From positions 1 to 64,000 of the forward strand of contig NZ_JPVO01000045.1 in the NCBI RefSeq assembly GCF_000772955.1: a stretch of DNA of 64,000 bases, in the 5' to 3' direction. Both the position numbers and the translations under genes were made by a program. The DNA is from Ureibacillus sinduriensis BLB-1 = JCM 15800. Its GTDB lineage: Bacteria > Bacillota > Bacilli > Bacillales_A > Planococcaceae. The notes under the pieces are model-generated. The model saw only the letters and a list, made by a program, of their open reading frames with translations, was not told the DNA's origin and searched no databases. Positions 29,970 through 40,189 of this stretch are shown here, piece by piece. The stretch's first letter is position 1; each line of letters opens with the position of its first letter.

Positions 29970-30551
29970 ATGCTAAGAAAGAGTATTCATATCGAGTCAT
30001 ATCGTATTTCTCTTAATACGTATTTAATTATGCCTGTACAGCACGGTGATAAACTGTACTCACATGTCTATGACAAAAATGGGGAATATATTGTCGAACG
30101 GAAGCCTTTCTACATAGTTCGAAAATCCTGTGAAGTGTTAGGCTATAATTATAATAATGCAAAGAATTTCTCGAAGTCCTTCTTCGGAAAAGAGAAGCAC
30201 AAATTACCGATCATTATTACGCACGATGGAATACCAAACGTATTCTTCCCTCTTTTTTCTCCAGCTTCACCGAATAACATCTGGATTGGCCTGCATGCAA
30301 TTACAAACATTCGTCGCCTCAAAGAATCTACTGAAATCACCTTAATCGATGGGAAAGAATTTATACTTCAAATTAATTATGCATCTTTTTGCTCCCAATA
30401 CGTATGTGCAACCATGTTGCAAAAACACGCTTCTCACCAAAGAATCATTATTCGAAACGAATTGAATCATCCTCAGAAGCCTATAGAACCTGGGGAAGCT
30501 TATGATCCTTTCGAGACCAACGTGTCTATTGAACGTTTTGATCGGAACTAA
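29970..30551 (+). CDS. comK: Competence transcription factor ComK
   Basis: 193 residues. The family core is visible: an N-terminal ESY segment, KPFYIVRKSCEVLGYNY (about 46-62), HKLPIIITHDGIPNVFFPLF (about 74-93), and the WIGLHAI block (about 102). ComK activates DNA-uptake genes by binding A/T boxes. ATG start after GGAGGAG. Its 3-prime end overlaps the convergent YhjD-like gene by 26 bp. No frameshift or early stop is seen, so the regulator looks intact. It is shorter in the C terminus than longer ComK forms only by small amounts. Confidence 0.88.
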   Translation: MLRKSIHIESYRISLNTYLIMPVQHGDKLYSHVYDKNGEYIVERKPFYIVRKSCEVLGYNYNNAKNFSKSFFGKEKHKLPIIITHDGIPNVFFPLFSPASPNNIWIGLHAITNIRRLKESTEITLIDGKEFILQINYASFCSQYVCATMLQKHASHQRIIIRNELNHPQKPIEPGEAYDPFETNVSIERFDRN

Positions 30552-30909
30552 TATTAGACGCTTTATTTAAGTAATATTTAAGTAAATCTTCAACTTGATT
30601 TCTTAGTCGTATATTCGAATATCTTCTAACATCCATTACCTGCTTGTAATGAAATTGATACTCAGTAAACATTTCGTCCCGTTTACCTTGAACAACTCTT
30701 AATTGATGACTTTTTAAATACGCCTTTGTTTTCTTCAAATCAACTTCTGCGTGTTTTCTTGCTTCATCAATCAAATAAATATAAGGACGCTTTAATTTAA
30801 ACTGCCCAGCCTCGATTTGTTCTTGATCTTTTTCTAAAACGATAAGTAGCATCGGTAAGTAGATGGCCGATTCCAGATATGGGACAGTTTCAATGGGAAT
30901 ATGTGCCAT
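30526..30909 (-). CDS. YhjD-like uncharacterised protein, probable SOS gene
   Basis: 127 residues from the ATG at 30909, which follows a strong AGGAGGGG; the longer open frame runs through the promoter and is rejected. Predicted mostly helical, with ESAIYLPMLLIVLEKD near the N terminus and a basic C-terminal half ending in RLRNQVEDLLKYYLNK. It resembles B. subtilis YhjD, whose function is unknown. A perfect GAAC-N4-GTTC palindrome lies 19 bp upstream of the start, so LexA control is likely. It converges on comK with a 26-bp overlap. Confidence 0.75.
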   Translation of the reverse strand: MAHIPIETVPYLESAIYLPMLLIVLEKDQEQIEAGQFKLKRPYIYLIDEARKHAEVDLKKTKAYLKSHQLRVVQGKRDEMFTEYQFHYKQVMDVRRYSNIRLRNQVEDLLKYYLNKASNISSDQNVQ

Positions 30910-30927
30910 TAAACCCCTCCTAATAAT

Positions 30928-30941
30928 AGAACGCACGTTCT
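30928..30941. promoter_or_regulatory. Perfect LexA (SOS) box of the YhjD-like gene
   Basis: AGAACGCACGTTCT is a perfect GAAC-N4-GTTC palindrome, flanked by AT repeats that extend the symmetry. It lies between a TATAAT-like -10 (about 30945-30953, minus strand) and the ribosome site, a position suited to repression. Confidence 0.75.
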
Positions 30942-31152
30942 TATTATTATAATACAACAAATCGGAAATAATGCAATTGCATTTGTGAAGGTAAATAGTG
31001 GGTAATGAAGTAATGAAAGCTGGGGTGTCCAAGGAGAATAAAGGCATTCACAACAAATTCGATATTAAATAAACTTGCTATATAACCGATTTTATTTCTT
31101 CCAAGTCAGAGCATAATGAAACGAAATAACAGCTATAAAGGAGGAAGTTTAA

Positions 31153-31272
31153 ATGGAACAAGTATTACAAGCGGTTTTGGAACTATCAGATGAAATGGAT
31201 GACCAATATGAAACAATAAAAAAATTGGACGAGTTCATTATAAAATGGATGGGAACCATGGAGAACTACTAA
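31153..31272 (+). CDS. Small ORF of 39 codons, unknown
   Basis: ATG preceded by AAAGGAGGAAG at ideal spacing. The product starts MEQVLQAVLELSDEMDDQYE, is acidic and probably helical, and has no transmembrane segment. It is followed about 90 bp later by a strong bidirectional terminator. Such a good ribosome site before a short ORF argues for translation, but I do not recognise the family. Confidence 0.5.
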   Translation: MEQVLQAVLELSDEMDDQYETIKKLDEFIIKWMGTMENY

Positions 31273-31359
31273 AAAAAGGTAGAAGTTAGAATCGGTATTT
31301 TTAGCGACCGAATTCAACTCCATCAAAGCAAAGCGATTATGCTTTAGTCTTTAGAAAGA

Positions 31360-31400
31360 AAATAAACCTTTTTGGCCACTAACGCCAAAAAGGTTTATTT
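31360..31400. terminator. Bidirectional terminator between the 39-codon ORF and prfB
   Basis: Perfect 17-bp arms (31360-31376 and 31384-31400) around a seven-base loop, with T runs leaving on both strands. It serves prfB on the minus strand and the small ORF on the plus strand. Confidence 0.9.
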
Positions 31401-31401
31401 T

Positions 31402-32509
31402 TTATTGCCCGATACGCGAACGGAGATAAGCGTTGATAAAGTCGTCCAAATCGCCATCCATTACACCTTGGACATTGCCTGTCTCAAAAGTGGTACGGTG
31501 ATCTTTTACCATTGAATATGGATGGAAGACATATGAACGTATTTGGGAACCCCAGCCAATTTCCTTTTGTTCCCCACGGATTGCATCCAGCTCGGCCTGT
31601 TGTTTCTCAATCTCAAGCTGGTATAATTTCGCTTTTAACATGTTCATCGCTTTTTCGCGGTTTTTGATCTGCGAACGTTCCGCTTGGCAGGAAACGACAA
31701 CGCCGGTTGGGATATGCGTAATACGAACAGCTGAATCTGTAGTATTAATATGCTGACCACCTGCACCTGTTGCGCGATACGTATCGATTTTCAAATCTTC
31801 GGTGCGAATGTCAATTTCAATTTCATTGTTGAACTCCGGCATGATATCGCAAGAAACGAAGGAAGTATGGCGTCTTCCTGCAGAGTCAAAAGGTGAAATC
31901 CGCACTAAACGGTGTACCCCTTTTTCGGCTTTTAGGTAGCCATAAGCATTATGTCCTTGAATTAAAAGTGTCACAGATTTAATCCCCGCTTCATCACCAG
32001 GCAAATAATCCATTGTCTCTACTTTAAAGCCATGTTTTTCAGCCCAGCGAGTATACATGCGCAACAGCATCGAACCCCAGTCTTGCGATTCTGTACCACC
32101 CGCTCCTGGATGCAACTCTAAAATGGCATTGTTTTTGTCGTAAGGCTCACTCAGTAGCATTTGCAACTCAAAGCCGTCCATTTTGCGTTGGAAATCTTCC
32201 AGCTCGCTGCCCAATTCCGTTTGGAGTTCTTCATCGGGTTCTTCTTTTAAAAGCTCCAATGTCATTTCCAGATTTTCGTGTGTTGTCACTAGGTCATTGA
32301 ATTCATTGACAATGGCTTTTAATGCGTTTGCTTCATTAATAACAGTTTGGGCTCCATTTTGGTCATTCCAAAAATCTGGCGTAAGCATCATTTCATCCAA
32401 TTCCTGTATACGTGCCTCTTTGTTTTCTAAGTCAAAGAGACCCCCTGAAGTCCGCCAATTTCGAGGCTGTAGTTTCCAACACATTTCTTACTTCTGATAA
32501 TTCAATCAT
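31402..32509 (-). CDS. prfB: Peptide chain release factor 2 (programmed +1 frameshift)
   Basis: 368 residues once the frameshift is counted. Translation starts at ATG 32509 after GGAGG and reads [12 protein letters not shown]... for 25 codons to an in-frame TGA (32434-32432). The surrounding AGGGGG TCT CTT TGA C is the classical RF2 shift site: an internal Shine-Dalgarno, the slippery CTT and a poor TGA context. After the +1 shift the protein continues [11 protein letters not shown]. The GGQ motif lies in [18 protein letters not shown]2 releases peptides at UGA and UAA, so low RF2 promotes its own synthesis. Gene prediction without the shift gives a wrong N terminus. Confidence 0.96.
32430..32450 (-). 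promoter_or_regulatory. prfB programmed frameshift signal
   Basis: AGGGGG, three bases, CTT, then TGA followed by C, read on the minus strand. The Shine-Dalgarno-like stretch pairs with 16S rRNA in the translating ribosome and pushes the CTT codon +1 over the stop. Confidence 0.93.
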
Positions 32510-32675
32510 TTAAAATCCTCCGTACTCGTATTTAAACCTTTGAGAACCGCATCATCTCTTCATGAAAGAAAAGATGCCTACGGTTCAAATGTTTATATCT
32601 TCACTTGTTCTTGCAGGTAGGGAAAGAAATTGCTTTCCATCCTTTAGGGCACCTGCCCAAAGCTAATCGTTTGGC

Positions 32676-35180
<2,505 letters not shown>

Positions 35181-35265
35181 GGATTTTTTCACTTCCCATA
35201 TAGTCTCAATTTCCATTTTATCATTTCCTATAGAGTAGGTGCAAATATGCGTACCATATAAATTA

Positions 35266-35310
35266 GTGCCTGGCACCCGAACAATTCAGAATTGTTCGGG
35301 TGCCAGGCAC
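35266..35310. repeat. Palindromic repeat with GTGCCTGGCAC ends, copy 1
   Basis: Perfect 21-bp arms (35266-35286, 35290-35310) with a three-base loop, outer ends GTGCCTGGCAC and the centre AATTCAGAATT. It lies between secA and the VOC gene. A second element with the same ends is at 36608. Confidence 0.85.
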
Positions 35311-35432
35311 ACATGCAATTTCTGTACAATTTAGAATTTTCTATTTATAATTGTTTACGAATGTGTGTTTTTTGACTGGATGGTATCAATATGCCACAGT
35401 TAAATTATTCTAATGGTTGGGAGTGTGTAGGA

Positions 35433-35858
35433 ATGGCTATCGAAGTATATTTGAATTTCAACGGGAATTGTCGCGAAGCCGCGGAATTTTATGCGGAGGT
35501 ATTTAATACTGAAAAGCCGAATATTATGACGTTTGGCGATGCACCGAAAGATCCAAACTTCGAAATCCCTGAAGAGGCAAAGCATTTGGTGATGCATACT
35601 AGATTAGATATTCTTGGAAGTCGCGTCATGTTCTCAGATACTTGGCCTGGCTCTCCGTTTGTTGCGGGAAACAATATCTCGCTAACTGTCGTAAGTGAAG
35701 ATGAAGACCTTATTCGCTCCAGCTTTGAACGGTTAAGCGAAGGCGGCACGGTTTCTATGGAGCTGCAGGAAACATTCTGGAGCAAGTGCTACGGGGCCGT
35801 GAAGGATAAGTTCGGCATTGAATGGCAAGTAAGCTTGGATAGCGGAGAACAATTTTAG
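35433..35858 (+). CDS. VOC superfamily protein, PhnB/YjdN type
   Basis: 141 residues from the ATG at 35433 (MAIEVYLNFNGNCREAAEFY), the usual start of this group; an upstream in-frame ATG adds 14 unlike residues. It shows paired beta-alpha-beta modules of the glyoxalase/bleomycin-resistance fold, with ETFWSKCYGAVKDKFGIEWQV at the C-terminal end. PhnB-type proteins often lack a full set of metal ligands and have no settled activity. Followed by a strong terminator. Confidence 0.85.
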   Translation: MAIEVYLNFNGNCREAAEFYAEVFNTEKPNIMTFGDAPKDPNFEIPEEAKHLVMHTRLDILGSRVMFSDTWPGSPFVAGNNISLTVVSEDEDLIRSSFERLSEGGTVSMELQETFWSKCYGAVKDKFGIEWQVSLDSGEQF

Positions 35859-35878
35859 TTTTTCGGGTAAAAATATAC

Positions 35879-35937
35879 CTCCCTTTGACCGGAATTCCGA
35901 AATTTAATTCCAGTTGAATGGGAGGCGCTTTTTTTTA
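35879..35937 (+). terminator. Terminator of the VOC gene
   Basis: CCTCCC...GGGAGG closing an imperfect long stem (GGAATT/AATTCC inside), then CGC and eight T on the plus strand. Confidence 0.85.
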
Positions 35938-36003
35938 TAATGATTTTGTTTGAATCGAATACATCGGATGGAAAATCTTGCTGCAAGTAGAGCTGTTTGT
36001 ATC

Positions 36004-36306
36004 TCAGTTTCTCCCATTAGCAATTGCGGATCCAATTGCATAAGAAAGCATGTGTCCCACATAAGTGACTGTTATCAACCAAAATGCAATCATAGAATGG
36101 AAAACAACAAGCGATAAAAACCAAACTATAAAAATAACCCCCAGTGAACCGAACCAACTGTAAGAACGAGCTAGGTGGTCGTTCATAACGTATCTCTCAT
36201 CAAGTTGCTTTTTCTTTTTCATCATCCTTCTTGGGAGATAAAAAGCACTCACTATTACTGCCGCTAAACCGATCCAAAATAATGATGCTACCCAAAAGTT
36301 ATCCAT
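36004..36306 (-). CDS. Small membrane protein cotranscribed with an XRE regulator
   Basis: 100 residues from the ATG at 36306 (MDNFWVASLFWIG); longer reading is rejected since it runs through the regulator gene. Three hydrophobic segments (about 5-22, 45-66, 70-92) and a basic RRMMKKKKQ loop. It overlaps the regulator stop by eight bases. Pairs of a short XRE repressor and a DUF-type membrane protein are common in Firmicutes; the function is unknown. Confidence 0.7.
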   Translation of the reverse strand: MDNFWVASLFWIGLAAVIVSAFYLPRRMMKKKKQLDERYVMNDHLARSYSWFGSLGVIFIVWFLSLVVFHSMIAFWLITVTYVGHMLSYAIGSAIANGRN

Positions 36307-36508
36307 TATTGTTCCCCTCCTCAAAAATAAACACATCTTCAATTTGCATTTCGAACATTTTAGAAATTTTGTAAGCAAGAATGAGTGACGGATTATATCT
36401 GCCTTTTTCAAGAGATATAATTGTTTGCCTAGAAACTTCGAGCCTTTCAGCAAGTTCATCTTGTGTTAAATCATGCTTTTGCCGTAAATCTTTGATGCGG
36501 TTTTGCAA
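36299..36508 (-). CDS. XRE family helix-turn-helix regulator (YozG/Cro-like)
   Basis: 69 residues, almost all one HTH_3 domain: RIKDLRQKHDLTQDELAERL, then VSRQTIISLEKGRYNPSL (recognition helix) and the closing helix. TTG start a few bases after GAGGTG. Directly upstream are two adjacent GTAAAG-N4-CTTTAC sites covering the promoter, so autorepression is likely. Partner membrane gene overlaps at its end. Confidence 0.9.
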   Translation of the reverse strand: MQNRIKDLRQKHDLTQDELAERLEVSRQTIISLEKGRYNPSLILAYKISKMFEMQIEDVFIFEEGNNNG

Positions 36509-36528
36509 ACTCTCACCTCGCCCTAAAA

Positions 36529-36566
36529 AATGTAAAGCTACCTTTACGTAAAGGTTACTTTACATT
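36529..36566. promoter_or_regulatory. Double operator for the XRE regulator
   Basis: Two directly abutting 16-bp palindromes, GTAAAG-CTAC-CTTTAC (36532-36547) and GTAAAG-GTTA-CTTTAC (36548-36563), which together form a nearly symmetrical 38-bp block. Confidence 0.75.
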
Positions 36567-36580
36567 TCATCTTATGTCAA
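36552..36580 (-). promoter_or_regulatory. Promoter of the XRE operon
   Basis: Minus-strand TTGACA (36575-36580) with a weaker TAACCT 17 bases on. The -10 lies inside the operator, which fits repression by steric block. Confidence 0.6.
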
Positions 36581-36607
36581 GGAAAATTATGTATGCGCTT
36601 TTGTGTA

Positions 36608-36674
36608 TGTGCCAGGCACTCACACAAATCCAAAACTATTCAGAATATTCACCGTTGTGTGAGTGCCTGGCACA
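36608..36674. repeat. Palindromic repeat with GTGCCAGGCAC ends, copy 2
   Basis: Perfect 20-bp arms (36608-36627, 36655-36674) around a 27-base loop. The loop again contains ATTCAGAAT, as in copy 1, but the stem interior differs (CTCACACAA). It sits between the XRE gene and the end of the Tad operon. Confidence 0.85.
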
Positions 36675-36678
36675 CAAA

Positions 36679-36719
36679 AAAATTGCTCCGAAAGAATTCT
36701 ATTCTTTTGGAGCAATTTT
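36679..36719 (-). terminator. Terminator of the Tad pilus operon
   Basis: AAAATTGCTCC-AAAGAA arms pair with TTCTTT-GGAGCAATTTT across a five-base loop; the minus-strand exit is a run of T. It begins at the stop codon of the last gene. Confidence 0.85.
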
Positions 36720-37404
36720 AGTTTAATAAGTATTGTAAATAGGATAATTCGGGTCCGTATCCGATTTGGGGGATGTCTTTTTCGAAGGAATCGATATATT
36801 CCCCATTGCCGATTGTTTCATATGTAGCATCGGTCTTTACTTCGACCCGGTATTTTTCTTTTGAGATCATCACATCGATATGTTCCTCATTGCCTTCATT
36901 TTCTCTAACGACATTTTGAACGGCATGATAAATTTTCGTAGAATCTAATTGAATATGACCTTTTAAAATCGGGTCCCCAAGTCTCCCTGGCAGTATGTCA
37001 TTTAGTGATTTTATATAAGCTTCCTGCTCTCCCAAACCACTTGTTATATAGCTCTCTATGCGCTCTTCGATATCATCCCATAATGGTTCATATTCCACCC
37101 CGGCTTCAATCGCTTTTTTCAACATCTCTAAGTCGAAATCCTTAATGCCCTCCTCTGTAGCCAACAAAATCTCGCTTGTGGCGGCAAAGGCCCCCAGTTG
37201 GGCAGCGGTGGATGCCTGTTGCTTAACAGCGTATACCTTGGCAATGTTGACTATAATGAGAGTCAGGACAATAATGACCGTCATAATCCACAATAAGTAA
37301 ATGGCGGCACTTCCCTTTTCATTCCTTACAAGCTTCAATGGGCCACCATCATTGCCGGTTTCCACCTGTGTCAGCTCAAGTTTTTCATTCGTTGAATGTC
37401 TCAT
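36718..37404 (-). CDS. TadG/TadF-type minor pilin or pilus assembly protein
   Basis: 228 residues. A cytoplasmic leader ends in RNEKGSAAIYLLW, the TadE/F/G-like processing or anchor site, followed by one transmembrane helix (about 35-57) and an extracellular region. It has a mixed helical start (EGIKDFDLEMLKKAIEAGV) and a beta-rich end. Minor pilins of this kind initiate or stabilise Tad pili. It overlaps the TadE gene by four bases (ATGA) and is last in the operon. Confidence 0.75.
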   Translation of the reverse strand: MRHSTNEKLELTQVETGNDGGPLKLVRNEKGSAAIYLLWIMTVIIVLTLIIVNIAKVYAVKQQASTAAQLGAFAATSEILLATEEGIKDFDLEMLKKAIEAGVEYEPLWDDIEERIESYITSGLGEQEAYIKSLNDILPGRLGDPILKGHIQLDSTKIYHAVQNVVRENEGNEEHIDVMISKEKYRVEVKTDATYETIGNGEYIDSFEKDIPQIGYGPELSYLQYLLN

Positions 37405-37799
37405 GGTACAAGCACCTTTCCAGTCGCCTTGGAGTCGATATTAATGGATGCCAAATTAGCAATGCTATCCGGCAGGAAGACGAGCGGGTGTTTGGCTGAG
37501 ATCTTGATTTCGAATAGCTCCGCACTCCCCGGGACATTTTGTATGAAAACCTGATGATTTTGCAAAATGGAAGAACTGCCTATCGATTCATTTATTACCT
37601 CTTCCGTTTCAAGGCTATCCCCTGACACTGCATATACTTGTGCCCCATCAGATGCAGCAGCTTTTAAACTTATCACGGCATAGCCTGAAGCCACCACTTG
37701 CCAAAGAAGCAGAAAAAGTAAAAAGTATAATGGGAGAATTCCTAAAAACTCGATGGAAAGCGACCCTCTTTCTTCTTTTAGCAGTTTTCTTACTTTCAA
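37401..37799 (-). CDS. TadE-family minor pilin
   Basis: 132 residues. EERGSLSIEFLGILPLYFLLFLLL (about 9-32) is the TadE signature: a short basic leader, a Gly-Ser processing point with Glu at +5 or so, and the hydrophobic stalk helix. The rest is a small extracellular domain. TTG start nine bases after AAAAGGAGG. Coupled to the following TadG/F gene. Confidence 0.85.
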   Translation of the reverse strand: MKVRKLLKEERGSLSIEFLGILPLYFLLFLLLWQVVASGYAVISLKAAASDGAQVYAVSGDSLETEEVINESIGSSSILQNHQVFIQNVPGSAELFEIKISAKHPLVFLPDSIANLASINIDSKATGKVLVP

Positions 37800-37964
37800 C
37801 CATATCGCCTCCTTTTCTTGGTTTTACCAATTCTTTCATCCGTTTAGGTGTTACCGGATAATTGGTGCAATTATCATGAGGAAAATACCCATGAAAAATA
37901 ACATAAAGGACCTATCAATACTTTGAATGTCCTTTACGCATACGTCCTATCGCACCTATATCTT

Positions 37965-38420
37965 TTACTTAGAAGTCGAAGGTACTTGATTTAATTTGAA
38001 TTGGATATAAAAGATATGGAAAATAAATAATAAATATTTATTCAGATGCAGATCATATTGATCTTCGAAAGATTCTTTTAATCTAAAAATAGAATAGTAA
38101 AGCAAACCGATAAAACTGAAATTAAAGATGACTTCGTATGATTTTAGGTTGGCGATACCGTAATCGCTCAGCACCCAATTTCCGAACCATTGAATAAACA
38201 AAAAAACAAACGAAACTACTGTAAACAATCTCCACAAACCGAAATGAATATTTGGTTTATGGTTAAAACTCTCAATACTATTCCTGCTTCTCAAGAACCA
38301 AACTCCTATATACGCGCCTAATGTTATAAACGATAATATTATGAGGACAAAGAGGTTAAGTTTTTTAAAGTCGAGACTCAAATGATTATGATTACTAATT
38401 GCCTTTTCCATCCATTTCAC
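37965..38420 (-). CDS. Small membrane protein, DUF4234-like
   Basis: 151 residues with four hydrophobic segments. The LSFITLGAYIGVWFLRSRNSI stretch (about 30-50) recalls the DUF4234 signature (a Gly-rich helix ending in W-x-x-R). Third or fourth of four consecutive membrane proteins inside the Tad operon. Function unknown. Confidence 0.55.
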   Translation of the reverse strand: MKWMEKAISNHNHLSLDFKKLNLFVLIILSFITLGAYIGVWFLRSRNSIESFNHKPNIHFGLWRLFTVVSFVFLFIQWFGNWVLSDYGIANLKSYEVIFNFSFIGLLYYSIFRLKESFEDQYDLHLNKYLLFIFHIFYIQFKLNQVPSTSK

Positions 38421-38458
38421 CTCTTTTACACAGAATAGTTTTTCAAAAAAATTTCGTA

Positions 38459-39055
38459 TTACTTCTCCATCTCTTCTAATTGTTTCGCACGTTCAGGAGT
38501 TGTTAGGAACGCAGGCAAAACAAGCATTAGTAGCAAACCAATAAAGTATAAGGCTAACGCAACACCCATAAATGGACCTGTTTCAAAAGCAAGCATATAA
38601 GCCCACAATAACCCTCCAATAATTAAAAGAATGCCTATAAAGATATATAAAAACATTTTAAATCGCATTTCTCTTGGGTTCACTAGTGCCTTTGTTATGG
38701 CATCCCGCCTTCCTAATAAAAAGATGAAGAAACCGATCGTAATGATGAGAATCACCCAAAAGAAAAGCGTTGGATAAAGTCCCTTAAAGATTGGCGACAT
38801 TAAATAAACTATTAGAACAATCACCATAACAAATGAATGCAGTGAAAAATACCGTTTACTATCATGTTTCTGGTAAATCCAAATAATATAGTTCATGACG
38901 GCTGCCAAGATTGCGATACTCATATTGATAATTAACCATTTAATGACATTTTCTTCGGGCATAAAACTCGAAAAAAATCCTATTACTACATGGAGAAATA
39001 AAGTGAGAAAAATAAAATTCTCTTTAAATGCCACCCATTCATTTTCTTCCTTCAT
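38459..39055 (-). CDS. Multi-pass membrane protein in Tad operon, unknown
   Basis: 198 residues with about six hydrophobic segments and few charged residues between them; the tail is charged (TTPERAKQLEEMEK). I do not recognise a family. It follows the 220-residue membrane gene after about 50 bp and reads in the same direction, so it is probably part of the inserted membrane module of the pilus operon. Confidence 0.6.
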   Translation of the reverse strand: MKEENEWVAFKENFIFLTLFLHVVIGFFSSFMPEENVIKWLIINMSIAILAAVMNYIIWIYQKHDSKRYFSLHSFVMVIVLIVYLMSPIFKGLYPTLFFWVILIITIGFFIFLLGRRDAITKALVNPREMRFKMFLYIFIGILLIIGGLLWAYMLAFETGPFMGVALALYFIGLLLMLVLPAFLTTPERAKQLEEMEK

Positions 39056-39107
39056 TCTTTATCAGTCCTTCAGAGTTTTACATTGTAAATTGCTACTTTC
39101 ATCCCAA

Positions 39108-39770
39108 CTAATCCATCAGTGGATTTGATAGTTCTTTTCGAAATCGCAAAGTTAAATAAATATAGAGAAAAGGGAACACAAGAGCATTCAATAAAACTCG
39201 GAAGACCATGAAAGCAAAAATATTGTTCTCATACTGGGATAAAAAGAGCATCATAATTACCCAACACCCGATATTTATACTGAAAATCACAATCAGTTCC
39301 CCAATTAATGAAACATTCTCTCTCATCATAGCTTGAATGGTATTTTTGTATACTTCCTTGACATTTCGGCCTTCTGAAAAGAATGGAAAAATCAATAGGA
39401 AAACAAGTGCAAGGATTGTAGGGATAAATAAGAAATAGATACCTACTACTGCAATAAAATATAAGATACCAGTAAAAATAAACAGAATGCCAAATTGTTT
39501 AACAAAATACGAAATTCCCTCAAGCGAATTGATTGAGTGATCTTGTTTATAAACGATGACCATTTTCATAAATGGTGGAATACAAATAATAAAATTAAGT
39601 ATGATGGCAAAAACAGAAAAATACTCGGGCGAATTTATATATTCAGAACTATATACATAAATCATGCTCAAAAAGGAAACCGCAGTAACAGGTAAGATGA
39701 GAACGAACGACCAAATCAGAATTTGGCTCCAATTTCGATTATATATATCTAGAATGTCTCGAATCATCAT
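39108..39770 (-). CDS. Multi-pass membrane protein in Tad operon, unknown
   Basis: 220 residues with about six transmembrane segments. The N terminus MMIRDILDIYNRNWSQILIW resembles the start of YciC/GPDPase-membrane-type integral proteins, which begin with a short amphipathic DxFxxxxKNW helix, but the match is weak. It overlaps the preceding 124-residue gene by four bases (ATGA), which shows coupled translation. Confidence 0.6.
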   Translation of the reverse strand: MMIRDILDIYNRNWSQILIWSFVLILPVTAVSFLSMIYVYSSEYINSPEYFSVFAIILNFIICIPPFMKMVIVYKQDHSINSLEGISYFVKQFGILFIFTGILYFIAVVGIYFLFIPTILALVFLLIFPFFSEGRNVKEVYKNTIQAMMRENVSLIGELIVIFSINIGCWVIMMLFLSQYENNIFAFMVFRVLLNALVFPFLYIYLTLRFRKELSNPLMD

Positions 39771-40141
39771 AGAACACCTTCTCTTTTATTACGGATAAAT
39801 ACAGTCACAACAGCAAATAATAGACTTACAATAACTGCAGAGGACAGGCTCATTCCAATCCCTTCCGGATCTGCAAACACTAATATATTAAAAACAAAAT
39901 GCGAAACGAGAAGGTTAATAAAGACGATTACGATTGAACCTAGGTACGCAGCTGTATAGGGAGTTTCAGTATTCCATATCGCTGCGAAAAAACCGACGCA
40001 TCCATAGGTGAGGACGATTTGAACGAACAAGAACAACCCATAGCTCTCTATCGGGAGAAAGCCTAATAGAAAGGAAATCACAATCGTCAATAAAATACTT
40101 ACACCTATTGTCTGGAAAAATTTCATTGTATTAAACAACAT
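39767..40141 (-). CDS. Four-helix membrane protein in Tad operon, unknown
   Basis: 124 residues, four hydrophobic segments (about 8-28, 35-55, 65-88, 98-115) and a short basic tail. Not recognised. It starts about 50 bp after the large repeat protein and is coupled by ATGA to the next membrane gene. Confidence 0.6.
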   Translation of the reverse strand: MLFNTMKFFQTIGVSILLTIVISFLLGFLPIESYGLFLFVQIVLTYGCVGFFAAIWNTETPYTAAYLGSIVIVFINLLVSHFVFNILVFADPEGIGMSLSSAVIVSLLFAVVTVFIRNKREGVL

Positions 40142-40163
40142 CTCACCTACTATCTACTAGATT

Positions 40164-40187
40164 GGATTGCCCCAAAAGGAGCAATCC
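40164..40187. other. Hairpin after the repeat-protein gene
   Basis: GGATTGC / GCAATCC arms, ten-base loop, directly after the stop at 40190 on the minus strand. With no T run it is more likely an mRNA processing or stability hairpin than a terminator; it may lower expression of the four membrane genes behind it. Confidence 0.45.
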
Positions 40188-40189
40188 TC

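Noticed and set aside
31402-32484. prfB start at the in-frame MCWKLQ codon
   Set aside because: This reads the wrong frame; the real N terminus begins at 32509 and joins by the programmed shift.
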